This document shows, piece after piece, positions 1-54,539 of a stretch of DNA of 64,000 bases. The notes under the pieces were generated by a model, which was not told where the DNA came from, did not search any database, and saw nothing but the letters and a program-made list of their open reading frames with translations. Within the stretch, counting starts at the first letter, position 1, and each line of letters opens with the position of its first letter. Origin of the DNA: Hermodice carunculata. Lineage: Eukaryota; Annelida; Polychaeta; Eunicida; Amphinomidae. Position numbers and translations under genes: made by a program. The DNA lies in NCBI GenBank assembly GCA_964020975.1, contig OZ026612.1, forward strand, positions 131,153,741 through 131,217,740, given 5' to 3'.

Positions 1-454
1 CAGGAAACACCACAGACGATTCTCGTCCTCGTGGAATATGGGAAAGACCTCAATTGACTGAAAACCGGGCGTGATTGCATAATTTCTAGATGTCGGTTTC
101 ATCAACGTGGAGTCTTATTAGTTTCATTAAATTCTGAATTAGAACATCAACATTTCGCTCATTAGATATTTATCATCACTTTACCATTCTCTTCGAGAGA
201 AGAGAAATTATGTAAAGTATGCCAATCTTTAAAATGACAAAATGTATGCATCGTTTTAGCTGTAGAACTGTGTTTACATTTCTCCGCAAGCTAGCCACGT
301 TTTACGTAGCACAATAGACTTTGCATGGATCGATGACCAATCGGAAAATCTTAAATATACTTGGATTAGAGCACTGATGACAATTTCATTCATGTGATTG
401 GAAATATAGAAACGTTGTTTCCGCTGAGGGAAATGGAATATCATATACTTTATA
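1..454. other. No gene seen; contains a small inverted LINE snippet
   Basis: I recognise no gene here. Bases 420-452 are the reverse complement of 700-732 in the adjacent LINE, with about two mismatches. The rest looks like ordinary AT-rich non-coding DNA. Confidence 0.5.
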
Positions 455-1775
455 CCCCAAGGACCTAGCCTTGGACCTCTTCTTTTTATAATATACATAA
501 GTGATATGTACCTTGCTTCATCAAAATTTGATTCTATTCTTTATGCGGACGACACAACTTTGGTAAATCCTCTCTGTTCTTTTAACTCTTCGATTAGCAC
601 CAATACACATGTTAACTTGTCAGATAATATCAACAAGAAATTACAGAAAGTGTACGACTGGCTAGCTGTTAACAAACTATCTTTGAATATAGCAAAAACG
701 AAGTATATGATATTCCACTTCCCTCAGCGAAAAATAAATGAAATTTTAGATTTAAAAATCAACGATATTTCAATTTCAAAAACATCCAAATTTGACTTTT
801 TAGGTTTACGCATTCAACGAGACTTTAAATTGGCGACCATACATGAACAAAATTGGCAATAAACTCTCGAAATTGATAGGTATTTTCAGACACTGAATGA
901 GTATTTACCTCTAAACACTCTCTTACTTATGTATCATTCACTTTTTCTACCCCATCTTAATTATGCCATCCTAGCATGGGGCTTCTCATGTGACCGCATT
1001 TTCAAGTTACAGAAATCTATTGTTCGGCTGATTTGTCTTACAAGATATAACGCCCATACAGATCCACTTTTTAAAACACTGAACATTCTCAAAGTCGAAG
1101 ACTTATTCAAACTTAAGGCTCTGAAATTTTATTTTCTATACCTTCAGAACAATTTGCCTGCATATTTCAATAAGAAATTACAGAAAGTGTACGACTGGCT
1201 AGCTTTTAACGATATTTATGTACGACTGGCTAGCTGTTAACGATAATGATATTTTTGCACAGACACCTGTAAATCACCCATATCAAACCAGAAACAAAGA
1301 ATCCATGCAATTACTTGTCCCAAAAAGAAATAGAACCCAAAAATGTATCAGATTTTTTATTCCTTCACTCCTTAAAAATATACCTCCTTGCATTAAAGAC
1401 AAATTTCATACAAATTCTCTATCTGTTTTTTTAAAATACTCTAAAATTCATTTCATTAGTAAATACCTTGAAACATGTACTATTTCAGATTGTTTTGTGT
1501 GCATCGACTAAAGCGCCTTGTCTTTTCGTTTTCATTTAACTGCTATTCCATTATGATCAATCTACTGCAGAAAAAATTGTTTTATGTTTATTCATATCCT
1601 AGGTGGCCCCAGTGATAGCGGACATCATGTACTTAACTGGGGTCATCCTGACATAACCTCTTTTTTTATATCATGTACCCTTATCTCCCAATGGAACTGT
1701 TATGTATGCGTATTTGTACCTCACCTGTATGTATTTTTGTCAAATAAACCACTTCTGAGTTCTGAGAGTTTTCTA
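455..1775 (+). mobile_element. Rearranged 5'-truncated LINE (RT palm to 3' end)
   Basis: Reading starts inside the reverse transcriptase at PQGPSLGPLLFIIYISD, followed by the YADDT catalytic box at about 545-560. After a frame change it continues with MYHSLFLPHLNYAILAWG and RYNAHTDPLFKTL, the usual region after RT, and a third block to 1511. The tail at about 1740-1770 contains TCAAATAAACC. The coding region is broken by frame changes. An extra copy of the KKLQKVYDWLA-coding bases (original at about 643-675) is inserted at about 1170-1205 and partly repeated at 1219-1243. It resembles Jockey/CR1-type APE LINEs; the clade is not certain. Confidence 0.8.
1602..1647 (+). other. Stem-loop in LINE 3' UTR
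   Basis: GGTGGCCCCAGT (1602-1613) pairs with 1636-1647 over 12 bp, including two G-U pairs, around a 22-nt loop. It sits between the last coding block and the tail of the LINE, where LINEs commonly carry the structure recognised by their own reverse transcriptase. The role is inferred. Confidence 0.45.
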
Positions 1776-1799
1776 TTTTATTCAGAGGCGTGCGACTAA

Positions 1800-2770
1800 A
1801 TATGTCTGATTATATGATTAAATACATTTAGTTATATCACGAAATGCATTTTATCATATTATATTTGATGATATCATCAAAATTAAATATATGGACATAC
1901 GGACAAATATATAAATACATGTTAAAATATTTGAACATATTATCAAATACATTTGTTCATGTGAATCGAAAAACTATACCACGAACAAATATTAGGGGTC
2001 TAAACATATTATCAAATGTATACCACAATATGATCAAGTGCAGCGAACTCGTTTTCCCCACAAACAAAACGATTGCTCCCTGATTCTGAAGATGTCATGT
2101 CCTGCCTCTCGTTCCCCCGCGCCTGTACTAAGAGGAAATATATGTATAAACTTGGTACAATATGGATGTATTGTGTATTTTCCAAATTAAAGACACCTTT
2201 TTACATCTAGCAATAATTGATATTGTTAATATTTTGAAAAATAGGAGCAATTTTCACACGTAATTATCCCCCCCCCCCCCCCGGGACTGGAATCAGCCAT
2301 TACACCCAAGGCGGTAGGGAGTTCTCATTAACTCTATGACGAGTCCGTTATATACTTGAACATATCATTAAACACATTTAAACATATTTCCAAATAAATT
2401 TAATGATGTGCCTAAGCCAATTTGTATGTTATCACATGATCCTTTCGCTGATATCAAATATTTGAGCACATGATCTAATATATGATGGTATGATCAAATA
2501 TTTGATGATATAATCAAATATTTAATCATATGAATAAAAAACAGAAATAAAACGCTGTCTTCATCATGTCTATAAATCGATTTTATCACGTCTCAAAGAA
2601 TTTGATCATATGTGTAAATGCATAAAATCATACATCATTAAATACATGTGGTAATATGATTAATGGATTTATACATATGATCAAATATTTGATCAAAGGT
2701 TGTTCAAGTATTTTATGACATGTACATATACATTTAATCATATGAACAAATATTAGAACCTGTGTCTAAA
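1800..2770. repeat. AT-rich degenerate palindromic repeat field
   Basis: About 1 kb filled with variants of ATATGATCAAATATTTGA and its complement, for example around 2460-2530 and 2640-2710, interrupted by a C-run at about 2269-2282. The units are diverged and their period is irregular. I see no coding capacity. The Tc1 transposon lies just to its right. Confidence 0.55.
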
Positions 2771-2807
2771 TACTGAATGGAATAAACGGCGTACCATTAT
2801 ATATATA

Positions 2808-4328
2808 CTGAACCCCAATGAAAAGTATCCACATGCCAATTTTGAAGTATTTTATTGTTTATACTTGAAACATTTCATACCTAGACGTGCTTAGAACTTA
2901 ACAAAGCATTCACTTTTCTGGCGTAAAAATAATGTCACGCTCTACCGACATTAACGTCACTTACAGGCAAAAAATGTCATTAACTGCCCTAATTGAAAGT
3001 CACACAAATTTTTCTGTTCAATATGGGATGTGGCCACCTCGAGCATCAACACATGCTATACATCTGCGGCGCATACTGCTGACCAGGGTTTGAATTCTGT
3101 GTTGGGGAACATTATTCCATTCTTCCTGCAGAGCTTGGATCAGCTGGTTTCGGGTAGTAGGCCTAGGTGTCCTCCGTTGAATACCTTGGCCTAACTGATC
3201 CCACAAATGTTCAATAGGGCTCAGATCGGGTGAGAACGCTGGCCATTCCATGATATTGATGTTGTTCTCATTGAGAAAGTTCATTGTTAATCTTGCAGAG
3301 TGTGCACGTGCATTGTCCTGCTGAAAGATCGCCAGATCTTGATGCTGCTCCATAAATGGGACCATGTGCGGCTCCAGCACCTCATCAATGTACCGCCTAG
3401 CATTGAGGATCCCTTGAATGACCACTAGGGGTGTCCGGTAGCGGTTGCTGATGCCTGCCCACACCATGACAGAGGGTCCACCCCATCGATCTGCCTGACG
3501 GACACAGGCATCTGCATATCTCTCCCCAGTCCGGCGCCACACACGTTCTCTGCCATCTGCTCTGCTGACACAAAAACGGGACTCGTCAGTAAAAAGGACG
3601 GTATTCCACTGCTGGCGAGTCCACCTGGAGTGTGCTCTACACCACTGCAGTCGTCTTTCTCTTCTGGGTTGGGTCAGCAGGTTACCCCTGTAAGGTCTTC
3701 TGGCTGTTAGGCCACTGCTCCTCAGTCGCCTCTCCACAGTAGAACTACTGACAGGACGGTGATTCACCCCTTGAGTCTCACGGGCTGTTTGGGCTGCTGT
3801 ACGGAAACGGTCTCGCAGGTGCATCAGCCGGATGTGACGGTCTTGGCCAGGTGTTGTCACTCTTTCTCGGCCAGGCCTAGGCCGATCATCTACGGATCCA
3901 GTTTCTTGTTGCCGTTCAATTAGTCGTTGGATGGTGCGCCGAGTACACCCCATTCTTTGTGCGATTTGAGTGATTGGGACTCCACCCTCTGCAAGCCCCA
4001 AAGCATGGTGTCTTTGACCTTGGCTCAGACGCGGCATGATCGCCTCAACACACCTGAGACCACTGGCTTTTTTCTTGGCTGAACATCCCTTTTTAAAGCC
4101 ACTGAAAACATCAGGTCATTTTAGCCATCCAATAGGAGTGGTGGTCAGAAGCCATATTCGGTGCACAAAAGTCACATGCATTATGTAACAACCCAGCAAA
4201 AGTTAAAAAGTTGTCCTGAATGACCCTGATGTAGGCTCCAAACCATGCATATATGCACACACAGTACTTAGTAACTTACAAAATTAATTTGTTAATTTTT
4301 TTATGTGGATACTTTTCATTGGGGTTCA

Positions 4329-4329
<1 letters not shown>
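2808..4329 (-). mobile_element. Tc1-like DNA transposon, apparently complete
   Basis: The ends are perfect 27-bp terminal inverted repeats (2808-2834 and 4303-4329, starting CTGAACCCCAATG). They are flanked by TA at 2806-2807 and 4330-4331, the target duplication expected for Tc1/mariner. The element is 1522 bp and encloses one uninterrupted transposase on the minus strand. The target was a TA microsatellite: alternating TA lies on both sides. Confidence 0.95.
3018..4037 (-). CDS. Tc1-type transposase, DD34E
   Basis: 339 residues, the normal Tc1 length, with no stop. The N-terminal half has two helix-turn-helix-like DNA-binding parts (about residues 1-55, ITQIAQRMGCTRRTIQRLIE, and about 65-120) with a basic RPGRERV-type stretch between them. 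The catalytic core shows TDES (first Asp), QQDNARAHSA (second Asp) and SPDLSPIEHLWD (Glu). There are 34 residues between the second Asp and the Glu, giving DD34E. It cuts and pastes the element at TA sites. The ATG at 4035-4037 begins MPRLS, a common start for this family. Base composition is visibly more GC-rich than the surrounding DNA, consistent with a recent or horizontal arrival. Confidence 0.95.
   Translation of the reverse strand: MPRLSQGQRHHALGLAEGGVPITQIAQRMGCTRRTIQRLIERQQETGSVDDRPRPGRERVTTPGQDRHIRLMHLRDRFRTAAQTARETQGVNHRPVSSSTVERRLRSSGLTARRPYRGNLLTQPRRERRLQWCRAHSRWTRQQWNTVLFTDESRFCVSRADGRERVWRRTGERYADACVRQADRWGGPSVMVWAGISNRYRTPLVVIQGILNARRYIDEVLEPHMVPFMEQHQDLAIFQQDNARAHSARLTMNFLNENNINIMEWPAFSPDLSPIEHLWDQLGQGIQRRTPRPTTRNQLIQALQEEWNNVPQHRIQTLVSSMRRRCIACVDARGGHIPY

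Positions 4330-4368
<39 letters not shown>
4330..4368. repeat. (TA)n microsatellite, right half of the Tc1 target
   Basis: About 19 alternating TA units directly abut the right transposon end. A shorter TA run (about 2798-2807) abuts the left end. Confidence 0.9.
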
Positions 4369-4372
<4 letters not shown>

Positions 4373-4696
4373 CGTATTTTTCTCGTAACTGATGTTTACA
4401 GTACCTGAGATATGCACGTAACTTGGAGCATTTTCTGGCCGCCATATTATCAAAATGATATCGCGTGACCGTGGTATAGTCACTTGTTGACAATACACTC
4501 TGTTCTTTCTGCACATAAAGGCAAACCTATGCAACATCAAATAAGCAATTTCAGTTAATTGAGTAGGGCTTTCTAGCAAGATCATACATAAGATATTGAA
4601 CAAAGCACAGTATGTGAACAAGTTAATACCAAAAGCAAAGAAACATGACATCTACCAGGTATATGGCATCGTAAACTGATCGGCAAACTTCAGCGT

Positions 4697-4769
<73 letters not shown>
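4697..4769. repeat. Compound microsatellite (ATG)n-(CTG)n
   Basis: About 15 ATG units followed by about nine CTG units. The Met/Leu, His/Gln and Ser/Ala homopolymer frames across it are artefacts of the repeat. Confidence 0.95.
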
Positions 4770-4770
<1 letters not shown>

Positions 4771-5186
4771 GCTGCTGACGATGACAAATGATAATGATGA
4801 CAACAGTGGTTACCACCATGACGACGATGATGATGAACATGATTTTGATCATGTGTCAAGATTAGCAGAACGTATGATTAAATTTTGGATGATTGTTTAG
4901 CGGTGAAATTTTAGATTTTCAATAGTTAATTAGAAAAATCACAATACAGCGATGAATCGGAATTTTATAGAATTCTTGTTGATACTGATTTTAATTTGAT
5001 TTATAATGGGCATATGACTGTAGCGGAAACTAAAAATCAAAGATTTGCCTGAATGCAAATCTGTGTGTAAAAAGTTTGAATGTGCTGATGGCAATAATGG
5101 TCCTTTTAATTTGTCACTATCATGCTGTTGGTGGCTATTCCATCAAGTATCTCAACTTATTCTAATGTCAAATATGAAACAATTTG

Positions 5187-5578
5187 ACTTTCAGATGCTA
5201 ATGATTTGCTCATATCTGTCTCTGTTGCTTCATTGTGTGCACATTTTTATACTGAGGAGTCTATTTGAAATGTGATTTTGTCAAATATCCAGTATCATTT
5301 TTTAGTCCTGGCACATGGCGCATGTGCGTGCGGAGGTCGTGTTTGGAGCACCATTGAATGATGCATCTTGCTAACTCCATCAACTTTCAGACGCTAATGA
5401 TTTGCACATATCTGTCTCTGTTTCTTCATTGTGTGCATATTTTGATACTGAGAATTTTATTGGAAATGTGATTTTGTCAAATGTCTATTGTCATTTTCTA
5501 GTCCTGGGACATGCCGAACGTGCGTGCGGAGGTCGTGTTTGGAGCAGCATTGGGTGATGCATCTGGCTAACTCCATCA
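5187..5578. repeat. Two-copy tandem duplication, 197-bp unit
   Basis: The unit starting ACTTTCAGA at 5187 recurs at 5384 and runs to about 5578, with scattered substitutions throughout. Each copy ends with the same piece of the neighbouring retroelement RNase H region, so the duplication postdates insertion of that retroelement. Confidence 0.8.
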
Positions 5579-6090
5579 GCACATCCTGCCCTGCTGGTGG
5601 AGGTAGGCAATGGCGGTCCTGTTGTCGCATATAACAAGAACATGTTTGTGTTCCACTAGGTCCTGGAAGTGGATTATCACTAAGCATATCGCCACCAGTT
5701 CCAGCTAGTTTATGTGGTGGGACATGGGTTGTATCAGCGAAAACTTGATTCCATCCGGCTCTACCCCACATGGGTTCCCCAAGCGGACCAAGATGAGTCC
5801 GTGTAACTGGTGAGTTGCACCTGAAACTGTGCCAATGTGTGACCCGACATGACATTCTCCCACTTTGCCCACCAAATCAGGTACCGGTGGTCCTCTGGGA
5901 GTACTAGCACCTGCGATTGACAGCCCTGGTCCTTCAACTATCTGTCCCACAGCGTTTACAAAGTTCTAGAATGGTCTGTGCGTGGTGCTGTGAATGCAGG
6001 TGCTGTAGTGCCCAGATCAGCCAGTCGTCCAGGTACAAATGAATGCGCAGTGCGCACTGGTGAAGGTATGCGACTATCACTTGCGCGAAC
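5457..6090 (-). mobile_element. Retroelement fossil, DIRS/Ty3-like RT-RNase H fragment
   Basis: On the minus strand, reading from about 6090 downwards, there is the RT catalytic box in the form YLDDW and then an RNase H region with an HVPG motif. That order and the YLDDW form are typical of DIRS-type and related Ty3-like retrotransposons. Only this part of pol remains and no terminal repeats were seen. The copy is broken, with several breaks, and is evidently old. Its RNase H end is involved in the 197-bp tandem duplication. Confidence 0.65.
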
Positions 6091-6099
6091 AGAAAATTT

Positions 6100-7030
6100 G
6101 ACATTTGAAAGGTCCAAATGATCTTGACCTTTCAAATTTAGAGGTCACATGTAAATTACAAAAATATGCAGTGATATAAACCTATAAATTGATGTTTAAT
6201 TGGTTCCCCTGCGCCTATTATAGTTTTGGAGATATTCAAGATTTTAATTTTCAAGTGGCTCTAATTTGCATAATTTTCAAAACCATTGAACCTTTTTACA
6301 AAACCTCAAGAGTTCATGTATGGAACTATAATCATGCCAAGTTTAGAGGCTCTTTGATAATAGTTTTGAAATGAAATGTCGGGCGAATTGGCCTGTAAAG
6401 AAGAAAGAAATAAAGAAACTAGAAAAAGATTTGCTTCAAAGGAAATCTGTCTGTGTGCCTTCAAAACTTATAAATATAGCCAGATGAAAATTTTAATGGC
6501 CCAAATGACCTTGATCTTTTACCTGTAGAGGTTACATGTAAATAACAAATATATGCAGTGTTGCAATACCTACAAGTTGACTGAGACACGATTAAAATTG
6601 GATGAAAATTAACTAAGTTATGGCTGGATGAAACTTTCAAAGGTCCAAATAACCTTGACTTTTGACCTTCAGAGGTTACATATTTATTACAAAAATATGC
6701 AGTGTTGCAGTACCTACAATATGGGTCAACATGGTGAAAATTGGATGAAAATTGTTATGGCTAGAAGAAACTTTCAAAGGTCTAAATGACCTTGACCTTT
6801 GACCTGTAGAGGTCACTTGTAAATTAGAAAAATATGCAGTGTTACAAACATGAATTGCAGTTGGATTGGTATTTAAGATTATAATTTGCAAATGACCCTT
6901 GTTTGCATAATTTTGAAAACTGTTGAACCTCTTTACAAAAACTCATGATTTCATGTATGGAAGCATAATCATGCCAAGTTTGGAGTTTTACGTATAATAC
7001 CTTTCAAGAGAAATGTCGGACAAATTAGCC
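6100..7030. repeat. Repeat with internal units carrying clustered AGGTCA half-sites
   Basis: A block of the type AAAGGTCCAAATGACCTTGACC...AAAATATGCAGTG occurs four times (about 6103, 6497, 6639 and 6776). A longer block (GTTCATGTATGGAA...GAAATGTCGG, about 6240-6390) recurs at about 6880-7030, so two partial copies of one larger repeat are arranged head to tail. The copies differ by many substitutions. I see no coding capacity and cannot name the family. Confidence 0.7.
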
Positions 7031-7100
7031 TGGAAAGAAAGAAGAAAGAAAGAATTCCTAGAAAAACAATATGTCTGTGTTGGCCCATGGACCTAAAGAT

Positions 7101-7214
<114 letters not shown>

Positions 7215-7319
7215 CTCACTATCTTTGAGCAGGCCCAACACAGACCTGGAATTATAATGGTGTATGTTGTCACGTAGTTATTGATTTTTTTGTTTTTCAA
7301 AGCGTTTGTGGAGGGCTGG

Positions 7320-7484
7320 CGACTGATTTCTCTTGGCGCGACAGAGCATTAGTTCGTATCACATGTGCACAAGGAGGAGATCTAATGACTTTCTGGTACC
7401 GGTAACACGTGGGGGCATTTCGTTTAACAAACATCAACGCTGAACAGATGAATGTTAGTGTCCTGGGTAACCTAGTTTCCAGGC
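7320..7484 (+). promoter_or_regulatory. Probable tyrosinase promoter/5' leader with two E-boxes
   Basis: The 165 bases before the start codon hold a palindromic CACATGTG at 7360-7367 and a CACGTG at 7406-7411. Both are the class bound by MITF/TFE bHLH-ZIP factors, which drive tyrosinase genes through M-boxes in vertebrates. No TATA box is obvious and the transcription start is unknown. The motif positions are seen directly; function is inferred from established MITF-tyrosinase biology. Confidence 0.45.
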
Positions 7485-51407
<43,923 letters not shown>

Positions 51408-51735
51408 AGCAACAAAATATAGATCATTAGGTATTCTTTTTCTAAGATTAATGCTATCGTAAGACTTCTTCAGACATTAGAATTATTGTTCAAAGAAACA
51501 TCTGTGAGCAGAGGCCAAATTTGATTTAAAAGTCACGAAAAACTATAAATATAGAGTTTTTCCTTCCTTGAGAGATCACTTCAATGAGAGGTCGTCAACA
51601 TTTTGAGATGCTTCTATCAGGTTCCTTGGACTATGTTTTTCGTGTTTTGAGCCTTTAGAACTCCTGCTATATGTGACTAGCTTTGTATCTTTCGTGGGAT
51701 GGTCTCTCCTAAAAGTGGTTGTTCAGAGGAAGGAC

Positions 51736-51785
<50 letters not shown>

Positions 51786-51914
51786 ATAGATAGAGATAGA
51801 CGGATATCTATCTATGTCTGTCTGTCTCCTATGTCCGTCTGTCCATCTATCTCTATCTATCTATGTATTTATCTATCTATCTATCTATCTCTGTCAAGAT
51901 ACATATATTTAGAA

Positions 51915-51960
<46 letters not shown>

Positions 51961-53400
51961 TAAAACAGTTTGAACATGTCAAAGCGAGTCGTTGTTCAAA
52001 GTAGCTCAAGGAGGGTCTGTATATTATCCCTGTATATCCCTTGTGGACAGGAGATACATGGAGCAAGTATGTCGGTCTGTGCAAAGGTACCTCTTACTAA
52101 TTTGAGCCACTAAAGCTTTGACAAAAAGAATGAATTGTTATAATCATGCGCATTCGATGGAGTATACATGTAGTGTTTTTAATTTTTACCCACTTGAACC
52201 TTTGAAAAGTTACGCTGGCAATTAGCAGACTCTACGTTTCGAAAACACAATGATCGACTATTTACCATACGATTCCAACGATGCCATATGTGGAGGCTTT
52301 ATTTACTATTATCATACAGTTCCATTCAGGTAATTCTTTATGTTTAAGAAATGTAACAACACGGTCTTGATATTGGTAAAGGTCTCCAGAAGTGTAATGT
52401 CACATTTCTTACATCATGTCGTATGCTACTCGTGACCGTGTTCTATGCTGTATATGAAATATATTGTAAGCTCCGCAGCTACTGGTTGGTTGTGGTCATA
52501 GTTATATATGATATTTCTTTGTAAATATTAATATATATGTTCCATTTTATATATATATATATATGTCATTGATTTATGTGTGCTCCTATTTATTCAATGT
52601 TTCATTTGTTCTATTTTGTCTGCGTTTCTGTTGCTATGCTTGTATATGACCACACCGTGTGAGCTGGTGTTTGACGACAAATTTTTCATACAATTCGCAG
52701 AGCAGTTTACAGAGACACATTTTTGTCATTGTCGACGTGCCTTGCTCGTCAACCTACAGTGACTGCTAGTGACCTAGATAGCAAAATGTCTATTGGTGGA
52801 ATATACTGTAAAAATGAATCGAAGTACTGAAAAGAGAATATGCTTTTCAATCAGAAGAACCACATCGAAACCATGAATTCCCCAGTGCTTTCCAGTTTGG
52901 TCCTTCATCTTTCATGCATTTATTTCACTCGATTTAATTGTCGCATAAGCTTGACTTGCTTCCCTATAAAAAATATTGAAGTAGAACAAAAATTCAATTC
53001 ATTCCAGTGGTTAACTACATGGCTAGTTTTACACACCCACGCATCGTTATGTTGGTTTCCGACCGAATAGCCACATTCCCATGTTTTCATTAAAAGGGGA
53101 ACCAGACAATATTATATAAACCGGAAATCCCTGCCAAAAAAGGTAACCCATATTGGGCATGCGTATGTATCATGGGACCATGCACCGAGTCGCACCAAAT
53201 CATATAGAATACAAAAGTATGGTTACGATATAAATATTATATAAATTATACAATTCACTTTTAATTTGTTAAAGAAAAAGATAACTTCTAAAGCAAGAAT
53301 GCTAGAAGTAGAAAAAATATGCAGAATCTGATTATTCTGCCCAGGGCAATATTAATGTGTCAGCCTATCTTGCCTACTTCCATTATGAATACACTCTTCC
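51408..53400 (+). other. Tyrosinase 3' flank, no gene recognised; GATA-family microsatellites
   Basis: The start of this stretch must contain the tyrosinase 3' UTR, but I cannot place its end. (GATA)n at about 51736-51795, CTAT/CTGT tracts at about 51806-51892 and (AG)n at about 51925-51956 are low complexity. A short AT run lies at about 52549-52564. Confidence 0.55.
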
Positions 53401-53406
53401 TTAAAC

Positions 53407-53408
<2 letters not shown>

Positions 53409-53486
<78 letters not shown>

Positions 53487-53487
53487 G
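53409..53487. repeat. (GA)n-(GACA)n microsatellite
   Basis: About 25 GA units followed by about seven GACA units. Confidence 0.95.
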
Positions 53488-53957
53488 AGCATTCCTATAA
53501 GTTGAAAATAGGCTTGCTTGGTCTTTTTATGATTGATATTAACCACAACCAAGTCGAGAGCAATAATTTGAAAGCAAAAGTGTCGCTTGAGCTAGAGATT
53601 ATTGTTTCTGTGAAAGTTCATACATTTGAAAACTACCTCTGTTCACGTCGATATGGTTGCCTTTATTTAAAGGCAGCCATATTTATGTATTTGTGGAATT
53701 GGTAATTATTTTTATTTACATTTAAAGAGTATGGGCATAAACATATATCCTAAAGTAGTACGTTAAAATCGAATTATTGCTACTGGCGTGCCGTGAAGGA
53801 CAACGCGAACAGATTGACCTGTCCCTGTCTCAGCTTGTTGCATATATCAGCAGCACCAGTCGCTTAACTTTGGTCACGTGGCACCTTGCAATTGGTTGTT
53901 CAGTACACGTGCCAAATATATCTGATGGCCATCTTTGCCCGAATTAATTGCATTTTT

Positions 53958-53979
53958 AATCTATCTATCTATCTATCTT

Positions 53980-54040
<61 letters not shown>

Positions 54041-54063
54041 TTGTCTGTCTGTCTGTCTATCTA

Positions 54064-54094
<31 letters not shown>

Positions 54095-54170
54095 GTGTGT
54101 CTATCTGTTTGTCTGTCTGTCTATATGTCTTTCTGTCTGTCTGTCTTTCTATCTAGCTAGCTATCTACAG
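53958..54170. repeat. Long (CTAT)n/(CTGT)n microsatellite
   Basis: Over 200 bases of CTAT and CTGT tetramers in blocks. A related shorter tract recurs at about 54335-54385. The Ser-Ile-Tyr-Leu repeat frames are artefacts. Confidence 0.95.
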
Positions 54171-54539
54171 TTGAATCTCCAATTAAGATCACCTCCATAA
54201 AATGACCATTTCTATACTAAAACTAATTTACAGACCAAGTTTGGTTTAGTCTTATACTATGCTCGCAATAAGGCCACTCCCTATTAAGACCACATTTTCA
54301 GTCCCTTAGGTGTTCTTAATATGGAGATTCCTCTATAGCTATTTATCTATCTGACTATCTATTTGCCTGTCTGTCTGTCTGTCCGTAAGTCTGTGGTTCT
54401 ACTCACTGTTTCATTCATTCATTTATTACTTTATTGACTTATTTATACATTTATTCATTATATGTAAATATATCAATGTGATAATGAAATTACCTGAATG
54501 AAAAAACTGCGAACAATGATTATTTTCTTCGCAAAGGCT

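Noticed and set aside
4623-4900. Open frames rich in Met, His, Gln, Ser or Leu runs
   Set aside because: They are translations of the (ATG)n/(CTG)n microsatellite, in frames on both strands. The same applies to the homopolymer frames at 6969-7300, 22213-22633, 40795-41029, 50468-50789, 53319-54200, 60007-60271, 62099-62404 and 62784-63092.
51736-51900. Possible CRISPR-like array
   Set aside because: The periodic units are GATA/CTAT tetramers with no spacers, i.e. a microsatellite; the genome is also clearly animal.
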